The notes: a model not told the origin generated them from the letters alone. Positions 49,423 to 61,477 are shown, counted from the stretch's first letter. The stretch is 64,000 nucleotides of DNA from Ciona intestinalis (GCF_000224145.3 NC_020172.2:2193962-2257961), one strand, 5' to 3'. Numbers and translations: made by a program.

Positions 49423-49777
49423 ACCAGTTATAGCAAGAGCAGTAGATTGTTAATTCGGTTTCTTTTTTAATTAAAATATCGAGATTTCATTATCGATTAG
49501 ACATTGGGTTTTGTCAGCATTTATAGTAACACACTAATACTAATTCCACGACAGTGCAGGTATTGTACGCTCTATGACGTATAGCATCCGGTGCGCGCAT
49601 AGAATGAAACCAGTTCGGTGCCAAGTTCTACAACAGAAACGCTACGTCGCGCACAATAGACATTCGACAAGAATTCAGAAATACAAATCTAACATTTAAG
49701 TCACAATACTAGTTATGGCGTACTATACTAAAACTATTTATATTGTTGCACAAACTATAATACAACATACGTCAACG

Positions 49778-49785
49778 TGACGTCA
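49778..49785. promoter_or_regulatory. Perfect CRE palindrome TGACGTCA
   Basis: In the context GTCAACGTGACGTCATTTGG, so a half-site-like GTCA lies next to the full site. Confidence 0.4.
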
Positions 49786-52700
49786 TTTGGCCTATTTATC
49801 AATTGTATTAATGGATAGTTAGAAAAGTATGTCTCAAAATGCAGGGAACCTTATCAGATATACAGGTTGGAATTAAGCCAAGAAATTGTTAAAAAGATAG
49901 ATTTACTTTTAAACAGATACAGAATTTATATCAGATACTTGTTTTGAAATCCTTATCTAAATTAGGCAATCTTTTAGCATTGGTGAGATGGTAAATACTT
50001 TGTTACTTTATGGTGGTATAACTTGAATATATAAGAGTTAGTGTGGGATACACGAATGTGATAACATAAATTTGACATTGAACAAACTTATCAAGTAAAC
50101 TGGATTGGCACACGCTAGACTCAGAGACAAATCAATATAGCACAGTAACGGACAGTAAAGTAAACGTGTTATAAACGTTAATGGGGACGGTATGTTAAGA
50201 TACGTCTCGTGAAGTACATTATCAGGTTAAATATGCGGATTTGAAATACGAGTAAAAAGTTTTGGGATTAGTACGAATAAATGTTAAATGTGCATAAGAA
50301 TACACTACTTTTCTGGTATAAATCACTCGAGCTATAAATAAAGTTTGGTTCATTCATAAATGCTTTAAATTTCGGCTTTTAAATCGGAAATTGCGAGGTA
50401 ACGCATTTGTGTGCTAGTTACGTAGTGCAGTTCTAACAAAAACACGCGATTGCGCACTTAAAGTAAAGTCTCATGGACGCTTAGTTGTCACTCTAGTAAT
50501 ACATTCGACGTCTCATCTTACACTCTCGGTCGGAATTAAGCAATTGAAACAGGATTAAACTTGGTCAAAACTACCAGCCAGCTGTACGACACTTTCCGTT
50601 AACCAACTACCCGGTCTGTTGCTACGCTATGGACATTCGAGTTTCCGATAAAACGGAAATAGCTTCAGTCTGCGACTAATTCTTACGGTCTGACGGCGTT
50701 TCTCTTTTTGTCACGCGGTAAACGCAAAGTTAAAACGACTGACTTGCATCCTTTCTACGTCATTCTAGATGTAACTACGCTGCCGAACTCGAACGCGCGA
50801 TACGTCGTCTCGATTGAAGTGTCAGTTTGCCAACGCGGATTCCTGACAAGGCAGAACTATTGCCTGTCAGTTCATTACATGGCAAGCTCGTCGGGTTGAA
50901 CGTTACTGCAATCGGGTTCATTGATTACAACATACGAACCGGCGTACCAGCCCTGCTATATACTGAACACAAGCGAAGACAAAGGCACACAGCCTCGCGC
51001 CACAAGCATGTCAGTGCGCTATCAAAAACACTCCGGGCGAGCCAGGCTGCTTCGGAGAGTTGAGACTAAAACGATCGGTAGCTACGTCAGATCACTGGGC
51101 AGTCAAGCATATCAAGAGCGACTGCGCTTTTTCTAGCGCAAACAGACCGTAATAAATGACATACGAAGCTTAGAAGAGTGGCCGCGACGCCCTCTTTTGT
51201 GTATAATAAAGAAACAAAGAGATAGAATCGCGAAAAGACCGAAAGAGATGCTCCCACTCTTGTTATATGATAGAAAGTCGCAAAGCGCAAATCTGCTCCT
51301 TCGGTTACTTTTTGTTTCCTTTATTCTCTCTAAGCTCATCTAGCCTGCTTCTCATGATACTGACTCGTCTGCGTTATAGCTTTTCCATATACGTAAGCTA
51401 CCGATGTAACAAACGGGCATCGGCAGCTTATGTGCATACGCATATTATATAAACAATATGGTTCTGATGTATAGCCAGCATCGTTTCTTTGATACGTCAT
51501 ATGCATGCGACAAACGAAAAGATTCAGACACTATCTTAACTCCATACAAACTTGTTCTTTACCCTATTGATAATACTATCTACAACTATTTAAAATTTTA
51601 GATTTGCGTATCTCGTTAATTGCTTTGACCACACTATGCGAGATTGTCGTTCCAGCGACAGCTTATACGACCACGCATTCAGTATTGAACGGTCAGTGCC
51701 CTCCCAGCTATTCTACGTACACATAAGAGAGAGTGGTACACGAAAGTGTTCCGTCTGACGGTAAATGAACATTACGTTTCTAAGCATATAAAGTGAATTG
51801 ATGCATTTGACAGTTGACGAATCAGTATTAAAATATAAACCTAAAAAGGTATACCTATCCTAATAATATTTTTGCGTACTATTTTTTATATTACACAGGT
51901 ATTTTTTAAATTAAGGTCCAGGCGTGTTTCGGTTTATTTCGTTTTATTGAGATTTATAATTTAATTCTTAGACATTTTTACTATAAATAACATATATATG
52001 TATATATGTGTGTGTGCGTGTGCTTTAATAGTTTTGAAGCCTAAAACTCTTGAAAATAAGTTTGCAAAAAAGCGTTTAACGGAACAAAAATACAGCTCTA
52101 GAAAATATGGCTTGAATTTTGCTAAAACTGAGGACAAGAGTGTTATTACCCTGATAACGACTGCCTGAATATGACGTCGTACATCGGTTCTACAGAATTT
52201 AATTTACCGAAAGAGCTTCTGTTAGATTTATCATGCGCGACAGCAACAGCTTAGATATTGAGAAATGTAGAGCGTAAAATTGATTTATTTATTTCTTGGA
52301 ACGATATTGAAGACTTTAAAAGTTATATAAAGTAACTTACTACTCGTTTTACCATCTTTAGATTCTTTTGCATGAAAATGTTTGTTTATATATATTGGCA
52401 CTGCAAAAAATACGTGGAATTCAATAAATAAAGCAACAGTTTAATCTTAAAATAGATATGCCAAAAATAGGGATCGCAAAAACATTTTGGAAGCACCGTT
52501 TATTTTGAGATAGGCGTTTTCGCGCGACTTGCGTAGTAAAGTAGTACGTAGAAAATGCTGTAAAAACAGTGTGCAAAATTACAACCTGAAACAATAAATT
52601 GTACGTTATAAATGGTATTTTTTAAACGAAACTACGTTTATTTTTGTGAAATACAAAAAATATTCAAATCGTAAATTTATTTTACCGTTTTTAACAGTTT

Positions 52701-53165
52701 CGTAACTTTTCTCTTAAAATATAGAAAAAGAACAAAATACAAAAAAACAAACAAGTCATGTATTTAGAATATAAAATAATTGTATCTTCTTTCAGCCAAA
52801 CATCCTTTTCGTTACAAAATCCATACAATTTTGCGAAAAAGAATTTTTGAGAAATCCCCTTATGTCGGTTCCGCTAGGTGGTGTCGAACCCTTTATTTGC
52901 GAAGGGAGCTATTTTAAGTCGTCAGTAATCAGTTTTCCGGCGCAGGTGGAGTGGGTAATATAGAAAGTGTTCATAGCTAGAGAGTTTTGTAAAGGTTTTA
53001 ACCTAACCCACATTGTATAGACATATTTCTGCACACGACACCATGCATTTGTACAAGAGTGCAAGTACAGAAAGTCTTTGCATTAAAATCTTACTGAAGT
53101 TATGCAAGGTTATATATTTATACTGATACTGTGCATTTATTTTTGTATGTTGGTTGAGAGATATT

Positions 53166-53371
53166 TCAGTCTATATAACCTAGTAGATATTACATAACAG
53201 TGTTCAAGCTTAACATCTATAGATATATATGTATGTTTATTGTTTATTTAGTTTATAAAGTGTATAATGGTCAGTCTATGTTACCTAGTAGATATTACAA
53301 AATAGGGTTTAGGAAAAACGTTTATACATATGTTTATTTAATTTGTAAGGTTATACAAATTAATATAATGG
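53166..53371 (+). repeat. Imperfect tandem duplication, two units of about 105 bp
   Basis: Unit 1 (53166-53270) and unit 2 (53271-53371) both begin TCAGTCTAT, share ACCTAGTAGATATTACA, and both end in a TATAATGG phrase. They lie 125 bp upstream of the CAP-Gly start and may be part of its promoter or 5' UTR. Confidence 0.75.
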
Positions 53372-53496
53372 TTTTATCTTATTAATAAAATGTAAAACTT
53401 TATTCCTTTTAACAGGCTACCTCAAAGTATCGATATAACTTTTAATTTAAGAAGAAACCTTTGTTATATTATACTTCATAAAGGTTTACCAGTAAG

Positions 53497-54174
53497 ATGG
53501 TGATTTTTCTTAATATCAGTATCGGTCAATATGTTGAAGTTAAACATAAAGAAAAGATAGTTTGTGGAACTGTCAAATATAAAGGCCATGTCAATGGTGA
53601 AAGTGGAGAATGGATTGGAATACAACTTGATTATCCAATTGGAAAACATAATGGAACATTGAGGGGACGCCAGTATTTTAAATGTCCAAACAATACAGGT
53701 CTTTTCACCCATGCTAGTAACGTCAGATTCCGAAGAATAACAAGAAGAAGCAGAGACGCATATCGTAAAGTGGATAAAAGTTGGTCAGATGGTGAAGATC
53801 TGTCATCTTCTACCGAGTCTATAGGTAGAAGCAATGGATGTTACAGTGTGGGAATGGATTATGTCCGGAAAGCTAAAGTTGCTTTTGACCCAGTTCTCAC
53901 TCAAAGGTCTGAAGATTTTATGCAAGAATCTCGATATCCATTGAAGCAGTCTATAAGTCGTATGAAGCCGGCTGCTACTATGCTTAAACAACCATGTTTC
54001 GATACACCGTACAGGTCTTACCCCATATATGAGGATTATTCTAGTGTTGATCCTTATATATCCCATGCAAGTATACCTCATTACACAATGCCACACGAGG
54101 TGCAGAAGCGTCAGGTTAAACGTGGAGATTGGGAATCTTTTGGGTTAACTAAGCCAAGATTTATGTCTGTGTAA
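53497..54174 (+). CDS. CAP-Gly domain protein, intronless
   Basis: 225 residues with one N-terminal CAP-Gly domain (about residues 9-80), a module that binds the EEY/F tails of tubulin and EB proteins. Visible family features are GQYVEVKHKEKIVCGTVKYK, then SGEWIGIQLDYPIGKHNGTL (GKNDG signature present as GKHNG) and GRQYFKCPNNTGLFTHASNV (the conserved YFxC...GxF end). The remainder is polar and Ser/Tyr-rich with no second CAP-Gly or coiled coil. It ends RGDWESFGLTKPRFMSV, which I cannot place. Length and single domain distinguish it from CLIP1/2, TBCB and p150. The ATG at 53497 lies just after an acceptor-like TTTACCAG, suggesting a 5' UTR intron or SL site. PDCD10 follows on the same strand 848 bp downstream, too far for a typical tunicate operon. 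Function beyond microtubule binding is unknown. Confidence 0.9.
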   Translation: MVIFLNISIGQYVEVKHKEKIVCGTVKYKGHVNGESGEWIGIQLDYPIGKHNGTLRGRQYFKCPNNTGLFTHASNVRFRRITRRSRDAYRKVDKSWSDGEDLSSSTESIGRSNGCYSVGMDYVRKAKVAFDPVLTQRSEDFMQESRYPLKQSISRMKPAATMLKQPCFDTPYRSYPIYEDYSSVDPYISHASIPHYTMPHEVQKRQVKRGDWESFGLTKPRFMSV

Positions 54175-55021
54175 CTAACTGTGTTTATGTATGCTGTATA
54201 AAAATATGTGATTGTCTTTTGTACATGTATAAATATGTGATGTTGGCCTACTATATTTTTTACTGTTATTTTTAAAATGGATTTTTTATTAATATTTTAG
54301 GACATAAAAAATATCAAATTGATTAAATAATAGATTGTTTAAATGCTGTTTCATGTTATAGGTTACATGACATGCATTACTTGCTTGCACACTAAGTTCA
54401 ATTATTTTATTTCGCTCACTTTCTTCCAAGTTTACAAATCATTTACATATATTTCCCATCAACAAGCAATGCTTATATGCCTGAATGATACTTCATACCT
54501 TAATTAGACCAACTGAACGCACTGAAATGGGGGGAGTCACCTCCAGAATGTATTTTAGTAAAATGTAAATTCTTACTCATTATGTAATGCGTCTTAGGAG
54601 AATCGAACTTTCATGTTTACTCATTGTTTGCGTATACTGATCATGTGTATTTAAGAATATGTTTAATTATTGTTTAATTTCACAACTTTAACATTCCTGC
54701 CAAATTAACGTACTGTAATTGTGTTTAGTTATAGTAGCACTGTGATATAAGATACACTGTGTATTATGTTGTTATGTTTAATATTCACTGTCTCACTTAT
54801 AATTGCTTCATTGTTTTGTATATTGAGCTCATATAAAGACTACCGGTACTTAATTCGTCACGTCACATACCTAGTTCTCTTATTACTGTTGGTACTATCC
54901 TTTCAGGTGCCGCTATCTATTATAAACTGTACAAGCTGAATTGAACACACGGCATTGTTATCAATTAATTTGGATTATTGCATCATAATATCAATGAAAG
55001 GGCAGGTTTGAGTAGCTACAC
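54175..55021. other. Spacer between the CAP-Gly gene and PDCD10
   Basis: 847 bp of AT-rich sequence, presumably the CAP-Gly 3' UTR and PDCD10 promoter. No repeat, RNA gene or clear poly(A) hexamer near the CAP-Gly stop was identified. Confidence 0.5.
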
Positions 55022-58000
55022 ATGGCAACAGCATCATCGAATGAAAATTCGAACACTGTCATGAAGTCTGTTGTATCTGTTCCACTGCATCTTGGTTTGT
55101 TTCCTGCCCTAGATGGGGTAAGTAGAGATAATTTAAATAGCTGTGATGTAAAACCCATTTTAAATAAATCTCAAGGTTTTCCAGATGATATACCACCGCC
55201 TTGACACAGTGGTACAAAATAAATAACCATAAATACTTACAAAGTTTAAATATGAAATACCTCGTAAGCAGGCACAAAGAGGTTTATTATACCAAACACC
55301 GGTGTTATAAGGACTGTTGTTGCCCATCACGCAATAATGTATAAGTTAATTCATTCTTCACCTCATGTGTTTCAAACTACTCTATGTTGAGACAGTGGTG
55401 CAATTGTGCAAACAACCTTTACGTAACCTCTTTGCAGACTGAGGATATGATGTTAGTCATAGAAGGGGGCTGACCAATTTGAAACAACATGGCTTCACTT
55501 TACCAATAAATTGCTTAATAGCTATAACATTGTGCTTTTAGGGAATTTAATTAAATGTATAAATATACTAAAGCTGGTGTAGCAGCTGATACAGTTTCTG
55601 CTGGAAAGTGCAATGAGTCATGGAATTTAATTAACATAACATTGGTTTTAAATAAAGACATATTAGGTTCAACAGGAAGAAACATAGTTCCATTTAAAAG
55701 AATTTAATAATAAAAATATTTACTGTTTTAATAAAACTTTTATATTTCAGCTTTCTAAAAAGTATGATCTTGAAACTGTTGAAGATTTAAAAGTTGCTTT
55801 TACCGAGGTAAACTATTTGCTGTGTGTTGTTCAATATTTGACATTTGTCAAGTAGGTTATTACCAAGTTAAATTTATCAATCATCTTTTAATAAAAGTGC
55901 TACCAGAGAAAGTTTTTAAAGGTATTTTTGAAACTTAAAAAATAAATTTCAATTGACCTTTAAAAGCAGCATTTGTAGTAGAAAGATAAAAAGAGTATAA
56001 AGGTATTTGTATTATGACACTTTTTATGACAAATAATATGACATGCTTTAATGAATAAAACACTCAACACATACAACATAGAAATATGTGGAAAATAAAA
56101 TCAACCATCTATATCACTACTTTTGTGTTTTAATAATTTGCACCTTTGCAAATGGTTTGTTTATGGATAAAAAATACTGAAAACTTTTATTACTAAGAAG
56201 AGAAAACCACTTTATATCACTACTTGCAAGTTTTAATGATTACCGTTTGCAAATTGATTGTTTTTTGAAGAAATATTGCCTCCTCCCTTTTGCTGCTGTG
56301 TATGTTCCTCGCTGGTGTAGAAGTATTAACACGAATTATCTTTTTAACAGTTTTTATATAACAGGCAGAGAAGTCTGTACCTGGCTTTACACAAGAATTA
56401 TTAAATGGAGTCATACAAAAGGAAGTTCCTAATGAAGTCAGTTTCACTAAAAGTTTATTACGAATGTCTGGCCAGAACAGCCAAGGTGGGTACCTTCAAC
56501 TTAGATTTTAATGATGCTGCTGTTCGGACAGCAAAAGTTTTGACTTGATGTGTTATATATTTTGGTAGCATGACCTTCTGTTTAGCCCATATTCATTTGC
56601 ACTTTGGTGGAACTATGTTTGTTGTTATAGGAAATGGAATAGATTCACCAAAGAAAACATAGCTATATAGGCCATAGAATATGTTATTTATATTATGGAC
56701 TAAACGCAGCCAAACCAATTCTTATTTATTTTGTTTCTGTGAGTTTGGCATAAAATTAGAAATTGTCTTTGAATTATTCAATGTGTTCGCTTCATACCAT
56801 ACATAACTTATCTTTTCAACTTGACATATTCCGCTACCTAATTTAGAACATTTGTGACTTATTGCTTAATTGTGTTTGTATAATGACGAAATATCAATAT
56901 GTGGTATCAACTCAAGTGTGCATACAATAAAATTTATTGTTTGTGAAACTCTGTTAATGGTTTATTTCATACGCCCACACATTGTAGTAGCTAGAATGAT
57001 AGTTATGCTAAAAAATAATTTTTTTAAAACATAAAATTTTAAAGTGATAGGCCTACCCAAAATTTGCGTTGTCATTAAGCACACTTTCAAAATTTGAATT
57101 ATTGTTCGAAATCTTTCGACAATGTTTTTAAAGATTTTACCTTGAAGTGCTATAACATATTATGAGATCACCCCTATATGTGAAGTGACATGTAGCCCCT
57201 AACATTACACCTATGATGTCAATCCAGTGTTACCATACCCATTTAAAGCAAACTCTGGTTTTATTTGGCACTGCATAAAATGTTTTTATATTACAGAATA
57301 TGCTCTTCAACGTAAAGAAAAAGAATTTTTCAAACTTGGGGAACAAGCCCACACACTTAAACGTATCTTATCTAGGATTCCTGATGAAATGAATGACAGA
57401 ACAAGATTTTTACAAACTATAAAGTGAGTGAGTTTGACATTGGGACATAACTTTTATAATAAGGTTTAAAATATAGAATAAGATTTAAATCAATTTTGTT
57501 GTTGCCAATTTTTTACTGCTAGTTTTTACTTTTTTGTAACACCCTGAGTGTTCGGGTAATATTAGCCAACTGTGGTCTAAATTTTAGGTTCCTTAACATG
57601 CCCTCAGCCCAACTGTAGGAATTCGTATAGAAGTAGGTATATAATTGCAACTTAAATTAAAAGAATGCATTTTGGTGTGATAGTAACTAATACTGTAGTG
57701 TAACACTGTAACAATGTAAAATATGAATGGTATTTCCAAGTATTGGGTTTATATTTATTAAACTAAACTTAATAAAAATATTTTTTTAACAGAGACATTG
57801 CAAGTGCTATAAAAGATCTTCTGTCTGCAGTAAATGAGGTATTTAAAAAGTACAGCACCAAAGCTAACAGAAGGGTAAGTTTCACTTGAATGTTATTAAG
57901 TTTAGATAACAACCTTGACATAACACCACAGACCACAGATGTAATACATAACACCATGTTGTGGTAACATCAGTATAGCTGCCCAACACAAAATCTATTA

Positions 58001-59365
58001 TTACCAATACTAAAGTAACGTTATTAGAAATATTTTGTTGTCAATCTAAAAACAAAGACAATTAAACTTTTAAACTGCTGTTAGTAATCCAAATACCATC
58101 CCTAAATGAATCTGTAAAAATGATTTGGTTTTGCTTGTTTCTTTAGAATTCCCAATAATGGTTTCACTCATAAATAATCGATACGATTGAAGCATCCATT
58201 GTGTGTGTTGGGGTGTTTGAATTGCTAGCTTTGTGTGGAATTCATGCTCCTACTTGTTATACATTAACTATATTCCTATCTGTGCTTTTAATGACCAACA
58301 TACCTCACACAATATGTAAGGTCAACTTGCTATGTTGATTTAGGCTCTGGGTTAGTTATGTTTAATATATATATATGTTGTTGGCTAATAATACTTATTG
58401 TGTGTGAAATAGTGCGAAAAACTAATTGTGTTATATGGATTTTTTTTGATTATCTGTTAACTCATGAAGAGTAGAAAAGGTGTCTGAAACAGAAAAAAAA
58501 CATGTTATAAAGACTGTCGTTTCTCCACCTTGAAAGATAAAAATATTCATTTATTCAAGACACTTTCCAATGTGCTGGTATAAGCTTTAAACTCTGCATT
58601 GAAATACAGGCACTTGATATTCAAAAGAAGGAATTCGTGAAATGCTCTAAGGGTTTTAGCGACACTCTCAAATCTTATTTTAAAGATGGAAGGTAAGAGG
58701 GCTCTCATGTGTAGGTTAGGTGGTGCTTATTTAAGTAGCCTATTATGAACAAACAATAGTAATAGCTTGTTTTAATTTAACCACAATTCAGGTATATCTT
58801 GTTTCTACATATGGCGAGGACCAAGGGTCAAATAAATGTCACATTTGTTTTAGGTTTTTCTAGTATAATATTCTTACACTTCTACTTCTTATAGAACAAA
58901 TGTTTTGTTTACTTGTGGCATGACTTTGTTATGTCTATTTATGTAAAGTTAGGGGCCAACCCCAGGGTATGCAGGCATGTTCCACATTAAACATTAAAAA
59001 CAAATAAGTTAAGTTTGTTTAACAATATAGTGTGCCCAACTATTCCAGCCTCCCATGCGTTGCATTAGTTGGTGCCTATGGATTTACTTCTATAATATGG
59101 ATTAAATCAAATTGTTTTATGCCAGAGTATGTTTTTATGGCTAAATACATTATACCTATATAGTTATATACTAGGCCTACCATATATATTATTAAAATTA
59201 CCTTGTTTTCACATACATTATTACCATATGTCGGTATATAGCATACCACATATAATATTTCTTGTTATATTTTCCAGTGAAGTTCCTGTGTATGTGAGCG
59301 CGAACCGTCTTATCCACCAAGCAAACGCCATTCTTCTTGTGTTTAAGATGACAACTCCTGACTGA
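55022..59365 (+). CDS. PDCD10: Programmed cell death protein 10 (CCM3)
   Basis: Adaptor of the STRIPAK complex and of the CCM complex, binding GCKIII kinases through its N-terminal dimerisation domain and CCM2/striatin/paxillin through its FAT-homology domain. Seven exons: 55022-55117, 55751-55807, 56365-56485, 57297-57423, 57793-57874, 58610-58692 and 59278-59365. They sum to 654 nt, giving 217 residues (human 212), with phase kept throughout. Signatures are [116 protein letters not shown] and [20 protein letters not shown]. The start exon carries a divergent Ser/Asn-rich N terminus. Introns hold SINE fragments (55.3 and 58.5 kb) and a CCCATATAGAATA-type repeat (57.5 kb). Confidence 0.98.
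55262..55370 (+). repeat. SINE body fragment in PDCD10 intron 1
   Basis: CACCGGTGTTATAAGGACTG, then TTGTTGCCCATCACGCAATA: a diverged copy of the body and tail. Confidence 0.55.
57545..57625. repeat. 'CCCATATAGAATA' family repeat in PDCD10 intron 4
   Basis: TTAGCCAACTGTGGTCTAAA, then TTTTAGGTTCCTTAACATGC, matching the 16.6-kb copy. A weaker relative occurs at about 58935-58990. Confidence 0.45.
58466..58560 (+). repeat. SINE body fragment in PDCD10 intron 5
   Basis: AAAGGTGTCTGAAACAGAAA, then CATGTTATAAAGACTGTCGT and TCTCCACCTTGAAAGATAAA: diverged copy. Confidence 0.5.
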
Positions 59366-59937
59366 TGATGTTACAAACTATATCTGTGATGTTATTTTAT
59401 CAAGCTTTCGTCTCGGACTATATTTAAAGTCCGGTTATAACCCTCGTCGTGTTTTCAAAGCTTGCTTACGGTTTTTAAGACATTTATAAAACCGAACATA
59501 ATTTCCCAACACTTTACACATTTTACTCTGGACCAGTGTTACCAGATATGTTTCCCAGGCTAAAGCCGAAGACCAAATTTTTCATTGGCATCACAGTAAG
59601 GCATTGTTCAAATCAATGACATCACAATGATGGGGTATTCCTGTGTAAACAGCAAAACGTGCAATAACCAAACACCAATCAATCTTAAAAAATGACTCCC
59701 AAATAAGAAGCATTATATATTACATGGTTGTACAGTGTAACTTGTCCCAGCCACACTTTTTGAGTTCCTTTTTGTACGAATAGGAAGGTCATTTCCTGTT
59801 TTTGTATTTGTGGGAATAGGAAATGAAAACTGGGTTGAATTGACAATAACAATTCGTGTTTAGATTCTATTTCCCACCATATATAACCTTCTCGAGACAA
59901 AGAAACATCATTGTTTTCGTTCCATTATCTCCTTTTA

Positions 59938-60020
59938 TGACGTCACACGCTCCTACCGCTGGTGCTTCCTGTATTTGAACCGCGGTCACGTGACAGCTAC
60001 GTCACAATCACCGCGAAAAT
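59938..60020. promoter_or_regulatory. Promoter-like module with CRE and palindromic E-box
   Basis: TGACGTCA at 59938-59945, GTCACGTGAC at 59985-59994, then a CRE half-site TACGTCAC and GC-rich CACCGCGAAAATCGCGACG. The E-box with its three following bases (GTCACGTGACAGC) is identical to the one in the PSENEN/IER3IP1 promoter. The gene it serves was not seen. Confidence 0.5.
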
Positions 60021-60472
60021 CGCGACGTTTTTTTCGCCTCGGTCCGAGTATCAGCATACATAATACAAACCGTGCTCGGGGCTCGGAATTTTGTTATAAC
60101 TTAAACAAAGAAATTTTATTCATGAATTACCCGAAACACATAACCACTAACGAAATTTTGACCTTTTTTTCTACTATCTACTTTAATATGAAGCAGGTTT
60201 CAACAACAAGAGTACAGTGTATTTTGTTATAAGCTTTAATTGTACTACGTATTAAACTGCTTTCCAAACCATTCATTTTAAACTGAAATTCATCCGCTTG
60301 AATTTAAATTCTAAAGTGTTTGGTTTTTAATGCTTGAAAAGGTTTTGTAATTCTAGTTTACATTCTTGTCCTTTCGTTTATTTGTTGAGCATTAAGTCGT
60401 GTTGGTTGTTTTTGTGAAACAGATTCCGTATATTACGTTTCGTAGGAATAAAATTACATTAAATAAGGGAAA

Positions 60473-60690
60473 CGTGGTTACTGGTTAGCCTGCCTGTGTG
60501 TAGCCCAAAAGTTATGGGTTCGAGGCTCGAAGTCGTTACATTGTGACCGTGTTTTTCCTTGGGAAAAACAATTAACGACACGTCCTCAAAATGATCACCG
60601 TATGGCAAACGTTGGTCCTCAGATACCCTTGTAAAGACCTGCTGTTGCGCAGCTACGTGAGGATAAAGATGTTGCATTCAGACATTCTCG
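60473..60690 (+). mobile_element. tRNA-derived SINE with head, body and tail
   Basis: The head has GTTACTGGTTAGCCTGCC (A box region), then TTATGGGTTCGAGGCTCG (B box GGTTCGAGGCT). The body runs to GCTGTTGCGCAGCTACGTGA followed by GGATAAA, the tail shared with headless copies. About 215 bp. Confidence 0.7.
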
Positions 60691-61148
60691 ATTTTCCCGC
60701 TATACGGTGTAATTTAATCTTTACTGTCATCAAGCGGACGTGACGACTTGGTCATTAAATGATCGTTATTGTTGTTGACTTTTACCTGTCCCCAGAATTG
60801 CAACCGTTTAACGTGGCAGTACAATACGGTATTTGTCCAAGGTTAAATACATACATTAGCGCTTAAAATATGTGGGAATTCGGCAGTGAGCGTGAGGTGA
60901 CTACACAGTCATAATATTAAAGCTTAATTTTAATATATACCCAACCGAAGGATGTTTTAAGTGTATTTAGTACGTATAGCCTGTCTCATATTAACGAAGT
61001 AATGAGAAAATAGTCAATTTGACTTAGTATATAAAATCACAACGGTCGGTTAACTTTACGACTTATTTACCATTGAAGCATCTCTATGTTTGCCACCCTA
61101 CTGTACAAGAATAAAGGACCAATACTGACTACGTACGGAAGTACTATG

Positions 61149-61156
61149 TGACGTCA
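61149..61156. promoter_or_regulatory. Perfect CRE palindrome TGACGTCA
   Basis: In the context CTATGTGACGTCACAGAAAC. Fifth perfect copy in the window. Confidence 0.4.
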
Positions 61157-61477
61157 CAGAAACGAAGGATGTTATGAATTTAAAATACGCGGATGGTTCT
61201 TAAGTGGGTTTCTCCGACTACACTACGCTTGCTGTAGTGACGCTTTAGCCCGCATATGGTTTGCTTTGGCACAGGTAGTGTAGTACCTACGTGTTTTGAT
61301 AGGTATAGCACTGAATAGGTTATTGTTATGTTATTTTTGAAAGGGGTCAGGCTTAAAAGTGTTTTATTTGCTTTAGCTTTTTACGGTCTTGTTAACGTTT
61401 TTAAGGGCAGATCTAAAACTTGGTTTCAGCAAAAGTGAATTATGTTAAAAAGGATACAATACAAGTTGACCTTCATA

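Larger units (their letters stand above)
40852..53496. other. Gene-poor interval (12.6 kb) upstream of the ankyrin gene and of the CAP-Gly gene
   Basis: No coding exon was recognised on either strand; the ORFs present are short and lack known motifs. It contains MITE copies E-I and N, a CCCATATAGAATA fragment at 41768-41800, three of the five perfect TGACGTCA sites (43837, 48970, 49778), a weak degenerate repeat region at about 46.3-46.95 kb, a CG-enriched stretch at 50.4-51.3 kb, a short (TA)n/(TG)n microsatellite at about 51990-52022, and an imperfect 105-bp tandem duplication at its right end. It lies between genes transcribed away from it, so it probably holds both promoters. Confidence 0.6.

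Noticed and set aside
33118-51206. Shared phrase CTCTTTTGTGTATAAT at 33118 and 51190
   Set aside because: A 16-base match in AT-rich DNA of this length is not surprising, and the flanks do not align.
51990-52025. (TA)n/(TG)n tract as a possible regulatory Z-DNA element
   Set aside because: Short and interrupted; ordinary microsatellite.
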